Source of the DNA: Castor canadensis | Lineage: Eukaryota > Chordata > Mammalia > Rodentia > Castoridae | Length of the DNA stretch: 64,000 nucleotides | Reading direction: 5' to 3' | NCBI RefSeq assembly: GCF_047511655.1 | Contig: NC_133398.1 | Location: forward strand, 45,327,638-45,391,637 | Shown here: positions 11,540-22,947 of the stretch, piece after piece | How positions within the stretch are numbered: position 1 is the first letter of the stretch | Layout of the letters: the number at the start of each line of letters is the position of its first letter | The notes under the pieces: model-generated | Told to the model about the DNA's origin: nothing | Database searches by the model: none | Seen by the model: only the letters and a program-made list of their open reading frames with translations | Translations under genes and position numbers: made by a program

Positions 11540-11725
11540 TCTTTTTTTTTTTTTCCCAATACTAGGGTTTTAAACTCTCAGGGCCTTCACCTTGAGCCAC
11601 TGTATCAGCCCTTTTTTTTTTTTTTTTTTGTGATGTGTTTTTTAGAGATAGGGTCTCGCGAACTATTTGTCCCGGGTTGGCTTCAGACCATGATCCTCCT
11701 GTTCTCTGCCTCCTGAGTAGATCAA
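11540..11725 (-). repeat. Inverted ID-B1 composite SINE
   Basis: Poly-T, an inverted ID ('actagggttttaaactctcagggcc'), a second poly-T, then an inverted B1 from 'gatagggtctcgcgaac' to 'ctgcctcctgagtag', where it is cut short. Confidence 0.75.
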
Positions 11726-11865
11726 GGCACATTGTTGCCTAATGCACCTAAGGAACCAGAAAGAAGAAAATTCTGACACAGAGTCAACATCATGCCAAAT
11801 ATTGAGGCAGTTATCAGTACTACCAAGGCAGTAATTTCTTCTTCTTTTCCTTTCTTTCCTTGTTT

Positions 11866-11966
11866 TTTGAGATAGTCTTGCTCTGTAGCCCAGGCTGGCC
11901 TCAAACTCGTAACCCTCCTGTCTCAACCTTCTGATAGCTAAGATTACCGGCTTGTGCCACCACACC
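11866..11966 (-). repeat. B1 SINE
   Basis: Inverted B1: 'ttttttgagatagtcttgctctgtagcccaggctggcctcaaactcg' through 'ggcttgtgccaccacacc'. Confidence 0.85.
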
Positions 11967-12480
11967 TTAACTGTTTCTTCTTAAAGTCTACATTTCGAAG
12001 CATCCTTAGTGGAAGTACGTTTATGTTGCATACTATATCTCGACAGAATATACACACCAAATAAAATAAGCAGATGAAGGTAATATGTGTCCTAAATTAT
12101 TGTTTTTTAATTTCATAATGACAGCACTCCATAGAAAGGTAAACTACATGTCAAAGCAATGGAATTGTTGGTACCTAATAAATTTTTGCTATTTGTTAAA
12201 TTATTGTTTTAATATTACTGGGAAAAAAGCATGTGTGCTTGTGTATTTGTAAGCAAATGTATTTTTTTTTTAAATTGGAAGAATACATATCAATATTTTA
12301 AGCCATAGTATTTTGGGGGAGGAAGATGAGGGAGAAAAGAAAGGGGCATCTTTTCTCTGCATTTTTTTTATTTTGCTATTTGATAATACGTATATATTCA
12401 TGTATTATTCAGTATTTAAAATAATGTATTTTTACGTGACAAAAGCAATGAAAATAATTCTCTCAAAAAAGAGCAAATAC

Positions 12481-12541
12481 CATGTTGTAGTCTGCTAGCT
12501 GTCCTTGAAACTCTTTGATTTCAACAGCTAAAGTCTCTGCC
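12481..12541 (-). CDS. IFT74: IFT74 coding exon 5
   Basis: A 61-nt exon. The acceptor is CTTGCAG and the donor GTATTTG (12474-12480). With two bases carried from exon 4 it gives R, then AETLAVEIKEFQGQLADYNM, identical to human from memory. It ends in phase 0. Confidence 0.95.
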
Positions 12542-12716
12542 CTGCAAGCACAAAATATATTCATAAATACATAAATAAGCAGATGAGCACTATGGACATT
12601 ATGGATAATTACAAATTCAGTGATGAATACATAACATTGAAGGAACACTGAATAATACTTATTAGGTGGTGTGAATACATTGTAGATCTTGCATATTTTA
12701 ACAGTGAAATCACTCA

Positions 12717-12857
<141 letters not shown>

Positions 12858-13154
12858 CTAGAAAAGATTTCTTTGAGTTAAACAAAACAAACATTTCATA
12901 AGTGTGTAACAATGATAAAAATGGTTTGTGAAATTCATTTTTTAAAAAAACAGAATAATGTTTCAATGGTTCATTTGACTAAGAATGAGAAATATTCCAT
13001 TCTAGTCTACTCACCTGATGAGAAACTGACAGAGATTCTCTAATCATTAAGAAGATGAAATGGCACCAGAATGGAAGCCCGGTCAAACTGGTACAACCAT
13101 AGCCAGCTACAGAACTCTGTCACCCTCACAGCTCCTGCTACAATGTTTTAGCAG

Positions 13155-13362
13155 TAGCACTCTTGACATTTTAGGTCAGTGACTGAAAGTTTTGTGGTAG
13201 AATGCTATTTTATGCACTGTAGGATGTTTAGTAGCATCTCTAGTGTCATGCCAGTAGCACCTTCTCCTAATCCCAGCTGTAAAAACCAGAGATGTGTGCA
13301 GAAATTGTCAAATATTTTGGGGGAGGGCAGAGACAAAGTCACCACCAGTAGAGAACCACTTC
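13155..13362 (+). mobile_element. MER5A-like hAT-Charlie non-autonomous DNA transposon
   Basis: Diagnostic stretches include 'gcactgtaggatgtttagtagcatctctag', 'atgccagtagcaccttctcc' and the end 'gtagagaaccactt'. These match the MER5A consensus as I recall it. It is old and diverged. Confidence 0.75.
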
Positions 13363-13635
13363 TCTAGAGCCAAACAATTATACAAACAGCTAGAATTATT
13401 GTTTGACACAGAAGCACAAGTCCTAGAGAAGAGAGACAATGTAATGATTGGGAATAGTGACCTGGATATCAGAGATACTATACAACTGATGGTCTAAATG
13501 TCTTTCTTATCAATCTTAACTTTGAGGACAGATTGGGAGAAACCTACCCCTTTCTGTACTGCCTTCTAGGAATGTGAGAATCAAAACCATCTAGGTAAAT
13601 GAGAAACAAAAGAATTAGGAAGATCTAAAAGAAAG

Positions 13636-13935
13636 AAATAGGAGGATTGCGGTTTGAGGCCTGGGTCAAAAAAAAAAAAACAAAAAAAACAAGGTAGGTG
13701 AGACCCTATCTCATAAAAACAACCTGGGTGTGGTGGTACAATCTGTAATCCCAACTACTCAGGAGACAGAGGAAGGAGGATCACAGTCTGCAGCTCAGCT
13801 AGGCAAAAGCATAAGACCCTATCTGAAAAATAAACTAAAGAAAAACAAAAAGGGGGGAAGAGGTATGGATCAAGTGGTAGTATGCTTGGAGTCCTGAGTT
13901 CAAACCCAAGTACTGCAAAAACAACAACAAATAAC
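13636..13935 (+). repeat. Composite SINE trimer B1-B1-ID
   Basis: A partial first B1 ('gaggattgcggtttgaggcctgg...gtgagaccctatctcat') is followed by a second B1 ('cctgggtgtggtggtacaatctgtaatcccaactactcagg') and an ID unit ('ggatcaagtggtagtatgcttgg...gagttcaaacccaagtactgc'). It ends in an A-rich tail. An A-rich insertion at about 13669-13692 interrupts the first unit. Confidence 0.75.
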
Positions 13936-14404
13936 TAAGAAAGAAAACAAGGCTTTTAAGTCATGGTGGAAGGACAAGATAAAGGAAATGGAAATAACAG
14001 AGAAAGAAGATAGAGATAATGAGCCAGGAAGAAAATAAGTGGAAAAAATGAACATAAGACAGTAGGACATATGAACAGAGAAAGGTAAGTATATAATAAC
14101 AAAAAAAAGTTAATTTAGAACTGTGTACTTACAGATATACAACAAAACTTATGAATTAATTAAAATTAGGCCACATTTAAGAAAATGACTAAATATATAG
14201 TCTGTATTAAGGTAACAAGTAAGTATATACATCTTTCCTTTTGTATTAGGTGTACTTGATGGCATTTCAGTGATCTGAATGACACTGAAAAAATATAAAA
14301 GACTATTTTATCTTTAGATGGAAAAGTGAAGTTTAAATATGTGTACAGTTGAATGCTTGTGTCACTTTCAAAATTCATTTTGAAACTGAATCCCCAATTC
14401 AAGA

Positions 14405-14700
14405 GTATAGAGGTGGCTCCTTTACGAGGTAATCAGGCCATGAAGGCTCTGGCCTTATAGAGGGGTTAGTGCCTTATAAAAGGGCTAGAGGGAACCAGGT
14501 AGGCCCATTTTTACTCTTCCATCATGTGAGAACACCAAGATGGTGCTATCTGTAAGGAACAGCCCCTCACTGGACACGAAAGCTCCTGGCACCTTCACCC
14601 TGGACTTCCCAACCTCCAAAACTGAAAGCAACAAATTCCTATAATGTTAACCTAATCAGTCTCAAGTAGCAGCACAAACACACTAAGACAAATAGAGCTC
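14405..14700 (+). mobile_element. MaLR (ERVL-MaLR, MST/MLT1-like) LTR fragment
   Basis: Recognisable LTR landmarks: 'gaggtaatcaggccatgaagg', 'ggttagtgccttataaaag', 'catgtgagaacaccaagatggtg', 'ctggcaccttcaccctggacttcccaacctcc' and 'cacactaagacaaa'. The 5' end is missing. Subfamily is not resolved. Confidence 0.7.
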
Positions 14701-14875
14701 ACATATATACAAACACATAAAATTAAAAATCTCACCCCAACTGTATTATCACATCTACTTTTCAATAACACCAAATTAAACAGAAATTATTAGAATACAC
14801 AGACACCTAATTATTATAATAAGCACCACAGTTAAAACTCCATCATGCATAGAAAGACGTACTTATTTAACATAC

Positions 14876-14924
14876 CTGAGAAGTCCAAGATAGTAAGATT
14901 TGTCTAAAATTTGCCTCTGGGGAC
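14876..14924 (-). CDS. IFT74: IFT74 coding exon 3
   Basis: A 49-nt exon between acceptor CTCTTAG and donor GTATGTTA (14868-14875). With one base from exon 2 it encodes GPQRQILDKSYYLGLL plus two bases of Arg, identical to human from memory. Confidence 0.94.
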
Positions 14925-15849
14925 CTAAGAGAAAAATTTTTATTGTTAGTGTTCAGCTTCAAAATGTCACCAAAATAGCAAATCCAAAGCACAACAGAAT
15001 TACATGCCACAATTCTCAGACAGACAGTCCTCATGAATTTCCCAATACATGAAGAAGAATCACTAAATTAGAAATGAAAACCGGTTTCTTAGGATCATGA
15101 CATAAAGGAAGCTTGAATTAAGAACACCAAGATGAGACTGGAGGTGAAGCTGTTAAGACAGAAGACTCTACAGGAAAAGATAACTAAATGGAAACTGAGT
15201 CTAAGGATGTCCTGAACAGAACTGTCCAAAAGAGTTTTTGACAACAAAAAACATATTAGCACCATGCAATAAAGTAGCCACATGGGACTACTGAGCACTT
15301 GAAATCTGGATAGTACTACTAAGGAAATGAATTTTTATTTTTACTTTAATTAATATAAATTGAAGAAACTGGCTATCTTAATCAGTCTAGGAAAGACTAT
15401 GATGTTTAAAATCTTGGATACTTTTTAAAAAACATAATCCTACATTTCAGAAGGATTAAGAAAGTAATCCTAAATTAAATGTTCCTAATCTTGCAAAAGA
15501 TGAAGTGCTCTGCAAAATGTGTGATGTGAGGCTAAGTAGCACTGCCTGTGAGGTCTATACCAAGAAGAGAGTGAATGTCTTATTATAATAAGAAACTGGC
15601 ACAGGTGAGAACAGAAGTGACAGCAAACAGTGTCACACAGTATTTACAATCAGAACTCTCTCATGTAAGGTTTTCAAATATACTGGCAGAAACTGACATT
15701 ATTTAATATGATATTAAATTATACTGGCTCTGTTTGAAGGGGAAATTAATACAATAATAAATATCTGATGAATCCTCTAAGAATTTTGATCATGTTTCTG
15801 TTCTTAATGTTTTTTAAGAAGTAATATTAACACATAAACATTTCTGTGA

Positions 15850-15880
<31 letters not shown>

Positions 15881-16175
15881 GAAATATATATATATTTCTA
15901 TATAGTACTAGAAATCTAATTTTCAATCCAGAGCTTTTCTCCAAATCATTTCATATTTCTTCAAATTATAGTAAAGCTCCATGTTCAGAAAAATGCAGGC
16001 CAAAATAACTCATATATGGGAATAGCTTTCTAGTTCACCATGTATTTTCACATTAATTATATTATCTCACAAAAATTTTATCAAAAAATAAGAACTACAT
16101 GTTGTATTTCTCATTGAGTAATACAGTACAATAATGGTTTTATACAAAATATATTTATCTTCATAAAATAGATAC
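14925..16175. other. IFT74 intron
   Basis: No exon seen. A diverged mammalian-wide repeat is likely at about 15205-15360 ('agtagccacatgggactactgagcacttgaaat'), family not named. A (TA)n tract with a 30-bp perfect palindrome lies at 15853-15904. Confidence 0.65.
15853..15904. repeat. (TA)n tract with 30-bp perfect palindrome
   Basis: The alternating TA tract contains GAAATATATATATATTTC. The perfect inverted symmetry extends over 15875-15904, centred at 15889/15890. Confidence 0.9.
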
Positions 16176-16311
16176 CTTTCATCCCAGTTTTCATTCCACT
16201 CAAACCTTGTTGGGTGACAGGACGATCAGCAACTTTGATCTGAGATGATAAAACCCCACCAGTCCCTAGGGGGCTGCCACGAGAACATGGTCTTGCTGTT
16301 CCAGGAGGCAT
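16176..16311 (-). CDS. IFT74: IFT74 coding exon 2
   Basis: A 136-nt exon. The acceptor is CATTTAG just above 16311 and the donor is GTATC (16171-16175). It encodes [20 protein letters not shown], then [20 protein letters not shown] and KTGMK plus one base. This is the disordered, basic, proline/arginine-rich N-terminal region that in IFT74 helps tubulin binding together with the IFT81 CH domain. The internal Met at its first codon is not the start, because the frame is continuous with exon 1. Confidence 0.95.
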
Positions 16312-16754
16312 CTAAATGAGAAATGCAATTTCATTTTTATTAAACTGAAAACAAATAAAAACTGTACCTCTACCATTATAACACTGGAAAGAGAACTTTC
16401 CTAAAAATTAAAATTCTATGCAATTTGTAAAATTGAATAATTCAAAAATTATATTTTTGAGTGTCTGAATACTTAATACTACATTCAATATTATTAAGTG
16501 ACCAATTTCTTTAACATATAAAATGTTATGAATAATAAGTAATATATTACATTAAAATTTAAAATTCTATGTATAGACATTATTTATAATATCCTCAAAC
16601 TAGAAAACAACTAAATGCCCATCATAGGAAATGGTTAAAAAAATCATTGTGCATCAAAACAGCAAATTAAAGAGCAGTGTTTATACCTTCATTTTTGCTA
16701 AAAAAAAAAAAAACAAAAAAAAGACAGAGAGAAAAGAAAAGAAAGAAGTGTGAA

Positions 16755-16885
16755 AGATCACATCAAATCCTAGCATCCAAGAGGCTGACATAGGAGGAGT
16801 GAAATTTTGAGGCTAGGCTGGGCTACAGAGAGAGAGACACTGTTTCAAAATAAAGAAATGAATGAATGAATAAATAAATAAATAA
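16755..16885 (+). repeat. Diverged B1 SINE with (GAAT/AAAT)n tail
   Basis: Contains 'cacatcaaatcctagcatccaagaggctgacataggagg' and 'ggctgggctacagagagagagacactgtttcaaaa', followed by a tetranucleotide tail. Confidence 0.65.
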
Positions 16886-16889
16886 CAAG

Positions 16890-17105
16890 CTGGGCATTTG
16901 GTGGCTCATACCTACAATCCTAACTACTTGGGAAGCTGAGATCAGAAGGATTGCAGTTCAAGGCCAGCAGAGGCAAATAGTTCCTGAGATCCCCATTTCC
17001 AAAAATAACTAGAACAAATAAGACTACAGGTGTGGCTCAAGCTGTAGAGCACCTGCCTAGCAACTGCAAAGCCTTGAGTTCAAGCCTCAGTCCCATCATA
17101 AATAA
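16890..17105 (+). repeat. B1-ID dimeric SINE
   Basis: The B1 half ('gctgggcatttggtggctcatacctacaatcc') is joined by 'ccaaaaataactagaacaaataag' to an ID half ('ggctcaagctgtagagcacctgcctagcaactgc'). Confidence 0.85.
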
Positions 17106-17944
17106 ATGGTTATTTGTACATAATGACACTATAATTGATTCTTATTTTCTCCGTTATACAATTTGGTGCTCTCAGCATTATTATAACAAGGATATATTTA
17201 TCTTTTAAATCAGAAAAAGAGGGCAATTTTCATTTTGAAGGAGAAATTACACATAAATCCATCACAAAATGGCCATGTAAGTACTAAAGAGTTTGTCATT
17301 CAGCCAGCATTTATATTATTACCCCACATGATTCTCTACTTTAGTTTTGCAAAATCCAATGTGATATTGTATACCCTGAGAGAAAGACAAGATTCCCTTC
17401 TTATCAGTTCATATAGTACATACAAGCACAAGAAAGTATTACATACTGAAACTGTTCCAAAATATCTCTGCTTCTTCTGTTTATCTTTTTTATACTCTTT
17501 TCTTTTACCACCCTCTCTACAAGAGTGAAATACAGTAGATTAAATATGAGGTAAAATTTTAGATAGTTGGTAAATATTCAACCATTGCTATTCATTTTGG
17601 TTACTTTTAATTCTGTTAGCTGTTAACCTTTAATCCTATCAGACAACATAGTTCTTAAGTGATTCTGAGAATTATTTAGGAATTACTTTGGGTATGAGAC
17701 CAGCAACAATATCCATGTCAGAGAAAATACTAGAAACAGAAACAATGTCAACCACAAAATTGAAATGCAATGAGTTCATGGCTATCCTGAGTGATCACTA
17801 GAAGAATGCTAAATCTCTCCTAGGAAAAAACCTAAATAATTTTCTATTTTGCTCTAGGCGAGCATAATTCTGAGAGCTACTCAAATATTTATACTACCTC
17901 TTGTTTTCATTTACCAGATGAAAGTATAAATTAAAACTGTTGTA

Positions 17945-18525
17945 GAGTCAGGCACAGTGGTTCAAGCTATAATCCTAGCTACATGTGAGATAGAGATCAG
18001 GAGGATATTAGTTTGGATACAGCCCAGGCAAAAAGTTCACGAGACCCCGTTTCAACCAATGACTAGGTGTGGTGGTGCGTGCCTGTCATCTCAGCTATGT
18101 GGGGAAGCACAAATAGGAGGATCATAGTCCAGGCTGACCAGGCATAAACACCAGAACCTTTCTCAAAACTACGAGAGCCCGGTATGAGGAGCTCAAGCCT
18201 ATAATCCTAGCTACTTAGAGGAGACTGAGATCAGAAGGATCGTGGTTCAAGGCCAGCCCTAGCAAAAAGTTAATGATATACCATCTCAACCAATAGCTGG
18301 GCATGGGGGCATGTTCCTCTCATTCCAACCTACACAGGAGACTGAGATGGGGAGGATCACATTTCTAGGTCACCCTGGGCAACGAGTTTGTAATATTCCA
18401 CATCAACAGAAAAAAGTTGGTCATGGTGGCATGTGCCTATCATATCAGTGATGGCAGAAAGCATAAAATAAGATTATGATCTAGGCTAGCCCAGGGAAAA
18501 AGCAAAAAAAACCTTGCCTCCAAAA
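17945..18525 (+). repeat. B1 multimer: five tandem B1-like units
   Basis: Five head-to-tail diverged B1-like units, at roughly 17947-18054, 18055-18172, 18173-18293, 18294-18410 and 18411-18525. Units 1 and 3 end in 'tctcaaccaat' or 'tttcaaccaat', which leads directly into units 2 and 4. No ID unit follows. Confidence 0.8.
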
Positions 18526-18689
18526 ATAATGCATTCATATTTTTAGATGCTTTCCAAAAAAGCCCAAACATTTATAAAATAATATGCTTACAGAATAATG
18601 AAGCAACAAAGCAGAATCTCTTATTACAGGATTTTCAACTTCTACCAGAATATATGAAGAAGCATTCAATAGATTTGTTTTAAACTTAC

Positions 18690-18809
18690 TCCAGTTGCTA
18701 CTCGAACACTTCCTGATGAGGGTCGTATTCCAGAAGGAGGCCTTCCAGCTAACCCAATTCCACCTCGTGAAATAGGCCGAGTTGCTGAAGATTTCTGACT
18801 ACTGGCCAT
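18690..18809 (-). CDS. IFT74: IFT74 first coding exon (start codon)
   Basis: IFT74 is a core subunit of the IFT-B1 complex. It pairs with IFT81 through coiled coils, and their N-termini bind the tubulin cargo moved along cilia. The ATG is at 18809-18807 on the - strand. The 40-codon CDS begins [20 protein letters not shown] and ends SVRVATG before donor GTAAGTTTA (18681-18689), in phase 0. The acceptor is CAAACAG, so the exon including 5' UTR runs to 18828. The protein start matches human IFT74 (MASNHKSSA...) position by position. The seven coding exons here give about 196 of 600 residues. Confidence 0.95.
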
Positions 18810-18828
18810 TGTTTGTGCACATTAACCA
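18810..18828 (-). other. IFT74: IFT74 5' UTR part of exon carrying the start codon
   Basis: Nineteen untranslated bases between the acceptor AG (18829-18830) and the ATG. They end in CACAAACA before ATGG, which gives an A at -3 and G at +4, a favourable initiation context. Confidence 0.8.
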
Positions 18829-18941
18829 CTGTTTGGAAACAAATAGTTCAATTCTCCTTTGATGTCTTATATAGCAAGATAATAGTAGCCCATCATACCC
18901 TTCCTTCAAACATTCAATTCATGATGATTTTTTGCACAAAT

Positions 18942-19650
18942 TGCTATTGCTACCACTACAAATTTTAGCTGGTTTTAATTTGTTCAATTTTGACACTAAT
19001 GTTCAATTTTTAATTATTGGATTGGTTATTTCAATATTCCTTCCTCATCTCCCCATTATTTTACCAAAATGTAAGCCCCTCTTATCTTTCCTTGGACGGT
19101 TCTGATTCTTAACTATGTTTCTATCTAATCTCTGTCCTGACACTCTCAGAAAATGACTTGATTTTCTACTAATTTGAGAAGATTAGGACAGAAACTTCAT
19201 CATATTTGGAGCATAGAAAGAAACATCTTTACATCCATCCTGCCCTCCAATCTCAACAAGATTAACCTCATTCAAGATTAATCCCTATTTTAGCCGAGAC
19301 TATAATCCAAAACTGAGGTAGGAGCATCGAGGCTCAAGGCCAGCCTAGGCAAATAGTTCATGAGGTTCCACCTCCAAAAATAATCAGAACAAAATGGACT
19401 GGAGGTATGGTTCAAGCAGTACAGTACCTGCTTTGCAAGCACGAAGTGAAGCTCTGAGTTCAAACCCCAGTCTCTTCAAAAAAACCAATCCCTATCCTGA
19501 TTTGCCCTCTTCATCCCATCGCTTTTGAGATACCATACTTTCCATTTCCTTTCGTACAAAATGCTATTGCTACCACTACAAATTTAAGCTGGTTTTAATT
19601 TGTTCAATTTTGACACTAATGTTCAATTTTTAATTATTGGATTGGTTATT
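18942..19650 (+). repeat. 89-bp dispersed direct repeat pair
   Basis: Copies at 18942-19030 and 19562-19650 are 620 bp apart and differ by one substitution (TTTTAGC versus TTTAAGC). The intervening sequence is not repetitive apart from a B1-ID SINE. Confidence 0.9.
19290..19480 (+). repeat. B1-ID dimeric SINE
   Basis: A partial B1 ('ggaggat'-like core, 'caaggccagcctaggcaaatagttcatgag') and the linker 'aaaataatcagaacaaaatggac', then an ID half ('ggttcaagcagtacagtacctgctttgcaagcacg'). Confidence 0.8.
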
Positions 19651-20564
19651 CCCACTCCTGCTGATATCTGTGAACTCTCTCCTGTCTTTCTATTACCATG
19701 TTCAATTTTTGCCTAACCACAAAACTAACTTCTTGTACCTGCAAATATCTCTAACTCTGTCTCAGCTATTCTTTCCATATACAACTAACTCTTAAGAGTA
19801 GCCAATTTCCTCTATCTCCTGGATTCCTGCTATTCCATTCAAATGAGCACAGCCAATGGCCAGGGATATGTTGCTGGTATCCACTCTTACATATAATCAT
19901 CTCCCTGACAACCTCTTTTCTGGTTCTTCCTTTTTGGTCTCCTTGATGTTATTCTATCTGTCCTTAAATAGCAGTATTCCCAAGACACCATCCACAATCT
20001 CTTCTTTTCTCCCTCTAAGCTCTCCTTGGACCACCTCATTCACACTCAGGGTTTTAATAATCAGCTGAAGACTCACAGCTTCCTATCTCTAGCCCTGACA
20101 CATTCAGGTTAAGGTTTTTATACCCAAATTACTTAACATTTCCACTCAGATATTCTTTAAATACTTCAAGATTAAACATATGTAAATCTAAATGGTATCT
20201 TCTCCTCAAAGTCTGTTCTTCCTCTTGGTGCAACTCCTTGTCACACAAGTCAGAAACTCTGTCCTTGATTTCTCCTCTCCCTCATTTCCCATAGTTAATC
20301 ACATCATCCTACTGATTATATTCCTAATTATTTAACATGTACTTTCCTGTATTCTTACTGGCCAGTTCAGGGGCTTGCTGACTCAAATCAGTTTAACTGT
20401 TTCTTTAAAATGCTTGAGAAAATAGATGTCTAACCTTATTTAAAACTGAACAATTAGGCAATGGCAGTAGTTCCTCTGCCTAGCTTCCTGCTATTTTCTT
20501 TCCTTTTAAATGCCATCCTGTAAACTTTTGCTTTCTCCTTAAAAAAAAAAGGAAATGAAAAATT

Positions 20565-20735
20565 AAAAAATAAGCCAAGCACAGTGGTATAGCCTGTAAT
20601 CTCAGCACTTGGGAGATTGAAGTGGGAGGAAGGAAAATTCCAAGCCAGCTTGGACTACACGGTGAGTTTTCACATTTTCTTTCTCTCTCTGGGTCTCTCT
20701 GCCCTCCCCTCCCCCATACACACAAACACACACCC
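20565..20735 (+). repeat. B1 SINE followed by CT/CA simple sequence
   Basis: B1 core 'gccaagcacagtggtatagcctgtaatctcagcacttgggag', then a pyrimidine tract (tttctctctctgggtctctctg) and an ACACACA tract. Confidence 0.75.
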
Positions 20736-21559
20736 CGCTGTTGACTGCAAAGCATTTGCTTCATTAAAATGGACTTTTCTCTACACCATATTCCCAGTAC
20801 TTCTCTTTTCTTTGCATCACCCATGATCAGTCTTAAAAGTGTAAATTTCTTCTGCAGTGCTCCATCCTTTAACTGCAACTATACTGATGACTCATAAATC
20901 AATGTATACGATTCCATCTCTTAAATTGGGCACCAAATCTGAATGTTCAGTTGTTTGCAGGAAATTTCCATTCACATATGCCATTATCACTTCATACTAA
21001 ATAAATTCACACCAAACTAACAATCGTCTCATTCCACATAGCTCCCTGCCTCTATTTCCCTGATGATTTGAATTTTGCAGGCAAAGTTCGAGAATTATTT
21101 CAAATGGAAAAGATTCATGAAATGTGTTTTTGAAAAGACTTGGATCTGTCATCAAAACGGTTCCTCCAAAAGCTAGTAAAATGAATCTCTGTTTTCACCA
21201 CACCATTACTTTAACTTTCCCGATAACCTTAAAAAAAATGTAGAATACACAGAAATTCCACCAGGTTTTCTTTTCCACTGCTTTACTGCGGTGGGAAAAG
21301 TTTGGCAACCCAATAGGGTTAAGAAAAGTGCGGAGAGGCACTAGTTAAAACAAAAACAAAACCACCACTAACTACTCTGGGGTTATTTAACCAAATACTC
21401 AAGGGGTGCGGGTTATTCATACAGTCCTTTGGTTGCAGATGATGAGGGATTAAAAACTACCCGACAGTCACCGCTATATGGTCATGACGCATCCTAACCG
21501 CTCTGCAAGTGTTTTTCTCGTTTCTGAGACAGTGTTGCCGAGTTGTGAAGACTGTGGCT

Positions 21560-22170
21560 ATTAGAAGATAGTGGCTCTTAATTTCTGTTACTACCATCGT
21601 CCTCCCCAGGACAGCCGGTCCCACAAGGGAAGTGGACAGCTGCTCCGTCCCCTCGGCTGTGACCTAAAGACAGAAATCCAACATTTGGTGGCCACCCCTG
21701 GGGGGTGGAACGGGAGGGAGACAGCGTCCTCGAAACCCTTCGCCCAGCGGCCGAGGCCTCGATTTAACAACCACACGTCCACGCGTTCCAATTCGTGTCC
21801 CCAAGTTAGGAAAGCGGTGGAAGGAAAGGCGAGGAGGAAGAAAAGGGGCCTAGGATTTCTCACCTCCGCGGATGCGGAAGGAGGCGGTCTCTTGGCCTCG
21901 GGCGCTGGAACCTCGGTAACGCCACCACGAGTACACGCTCGCCCACCCGCAGTTCGCAGTTCCCGAGCGAAGCCTAGGCAAACTCTCAGGCCTACCTCCG
22001 GCCTCTGCGCGCCGCCCCGTATCCCAGCAACGGGGGCGGAGCTGCAAGATCATTCCTCTCTCCTAATTGGCTACCTCCCCGCCTCTGATCCCGAACCTAA
22101 AGCCGAGCGAGGGCTATATGCTACCGCGATATTTCAGAGTCACGTGGGATTGGGGGAGGTTTGATTCCCC
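21560..22170. promoter_or_regulatory. IFT74: CpG island promoter of IFT74
   Basis: CpG-dense sequence in an otherwise CpG-poor region. It contains a GC box (GGGGGCGGA near 22032-22040), an inverted CCAAT box (ATTGG about 22066-22070), an E-box CACGTG at about 22141 and the fragment CAGCAAC (about 22025-22031), which could be half of an RFX X-box. No TATA box is placed. Factor assignments are inference. Confidence 0.7.
21864..22050 (-). other. IFT74: IFT74 non-coding first exon (predicted)
   Basis: In a CpG-rich block, the - strand has a strong donor CGGAG|GTGAGAAAT (donor bases 21853-21863) at the exon's lower end. This donor pairs naturally with the acceptor at 18829. The upper limit (transcription start) is a guess from the end of the GC-rich core near an inverted CCAAT box (ATTGG about 22066-22070). 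Confidence 0.6.
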
Positions 22171-22507
22171 CTCCCCCTCAAATTTTCAGTTTTGTGGAAG
22201 AAATGGAAAACCGAATAGTGTTATGTCACAACACGCGGTTTTCTCGATAACCAGAGGAACCTATGCCTTACTTGAACTCACATCGAACTTTGTTTTTTTG
22301 TTTTTTTTTTCATATCGGTAGGCAGCCTCTCGTCTACTGCGGTGCACTGGGTTACACTTTCATTAAGGACGGCTGGAGTTATTCCCTAGTTAGCGATGAT
22401 CCCCTCCTATTAGCTCTGTGCAACTCCTGCCACCATCTCCTCTGTTCGTTGGAAGCTTGACATCGTTTAACTTCCCCTCTACTAGACAGCCTTATTATTT
22501 GTTACGG

Positions 22508-22585
22508 TTGGGGGCGTGGCTCAAGTGGTAGAGTACCTGCCTAGCAAGTGTTAGCCCCTGAGTTTAAGCCCCAGTAATGCAACGT
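22508..22585 (+). repeat. ID SINE
   Basis: 'gttgggggcgtggctcaagtggtagagtacctgcctagcaagtg' and 'ctgagtttaagccccagtaatgc', a full ID unit with little A-tail. Confidence 0.85.
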
Positions 22586-22947
22586 GTATATATACATTGC
22601 TTACTCAACATTCCAATTGAATCTAACACGCACACCCCAACCATGAAGGTGAATCAGAAGCAGGACTTGAGGGAATTTATTTAAGTGAGGGTACCAGCCT
22701 TAGCAACTACATTTAGTATCTAAGACAGCAAAGGTCTAGCACAGCAACCAAGGTGCAGCATCATTGTGTTGTTGCATGCTACAGTGTCTATTCTCAGAGG
22801 CTTTATTAAGAGCAGAACCTCTAGCCTGTTTCTTCAACGTCCCGGAGAGCCAGTGAGTTACTTGATGACCTTTCAATAAATTCTTTTTCTTCTTTTAAAT
22901 CACCCATAGATGGTCTTTATTGCTTGCAATTAAGAACTCTAACAGAA

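Larger units (their letters stand above)
9958..12480. other. IFT74 intron
   Basis: No exon seen. It contains a B1-ID dimer (10123-10325), an ID unit (10661-10740), an old MIR split by an inverted ID (10796-11020) and inverted ID and B1 units (11540-11725, 11866-11966). Confidence 0.7.
16312..18689. other. IFT74 intron
   Basis: No exon seen. It holds a B1 (16755-16860), a B1-ID dimer (16890-17105) and a long B1 multimer (17945-18525). The 17.2-17.9 kb stretch shows no feature. Confidence 0.7.
18829..21863. other. IFT74 intron 1
   Basis: No coding exon seen. It holds an 89-bp dispersed direct duplication (18942-19030 and 19562-19650), a B1-ID dimer (19290-19480) and a B1 followed by CT/CA-rich simple sequence (20565-20735). 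The last 300 bases run into the CpG island. Confidence 0.7.

Noticed and set aside
20480..20878. 132-residue - strand frame
   Set aside because: Runs through a B1 SINE and CT/CA simple sequence; no domain and no splice context.
21571..22164. 197-residue + strand frame in the CpG island
   Set aside because: Composition follows GC-rich promoter DNA. It overlaps the IFT74 first exon on the other strand and has no recognisable domain.
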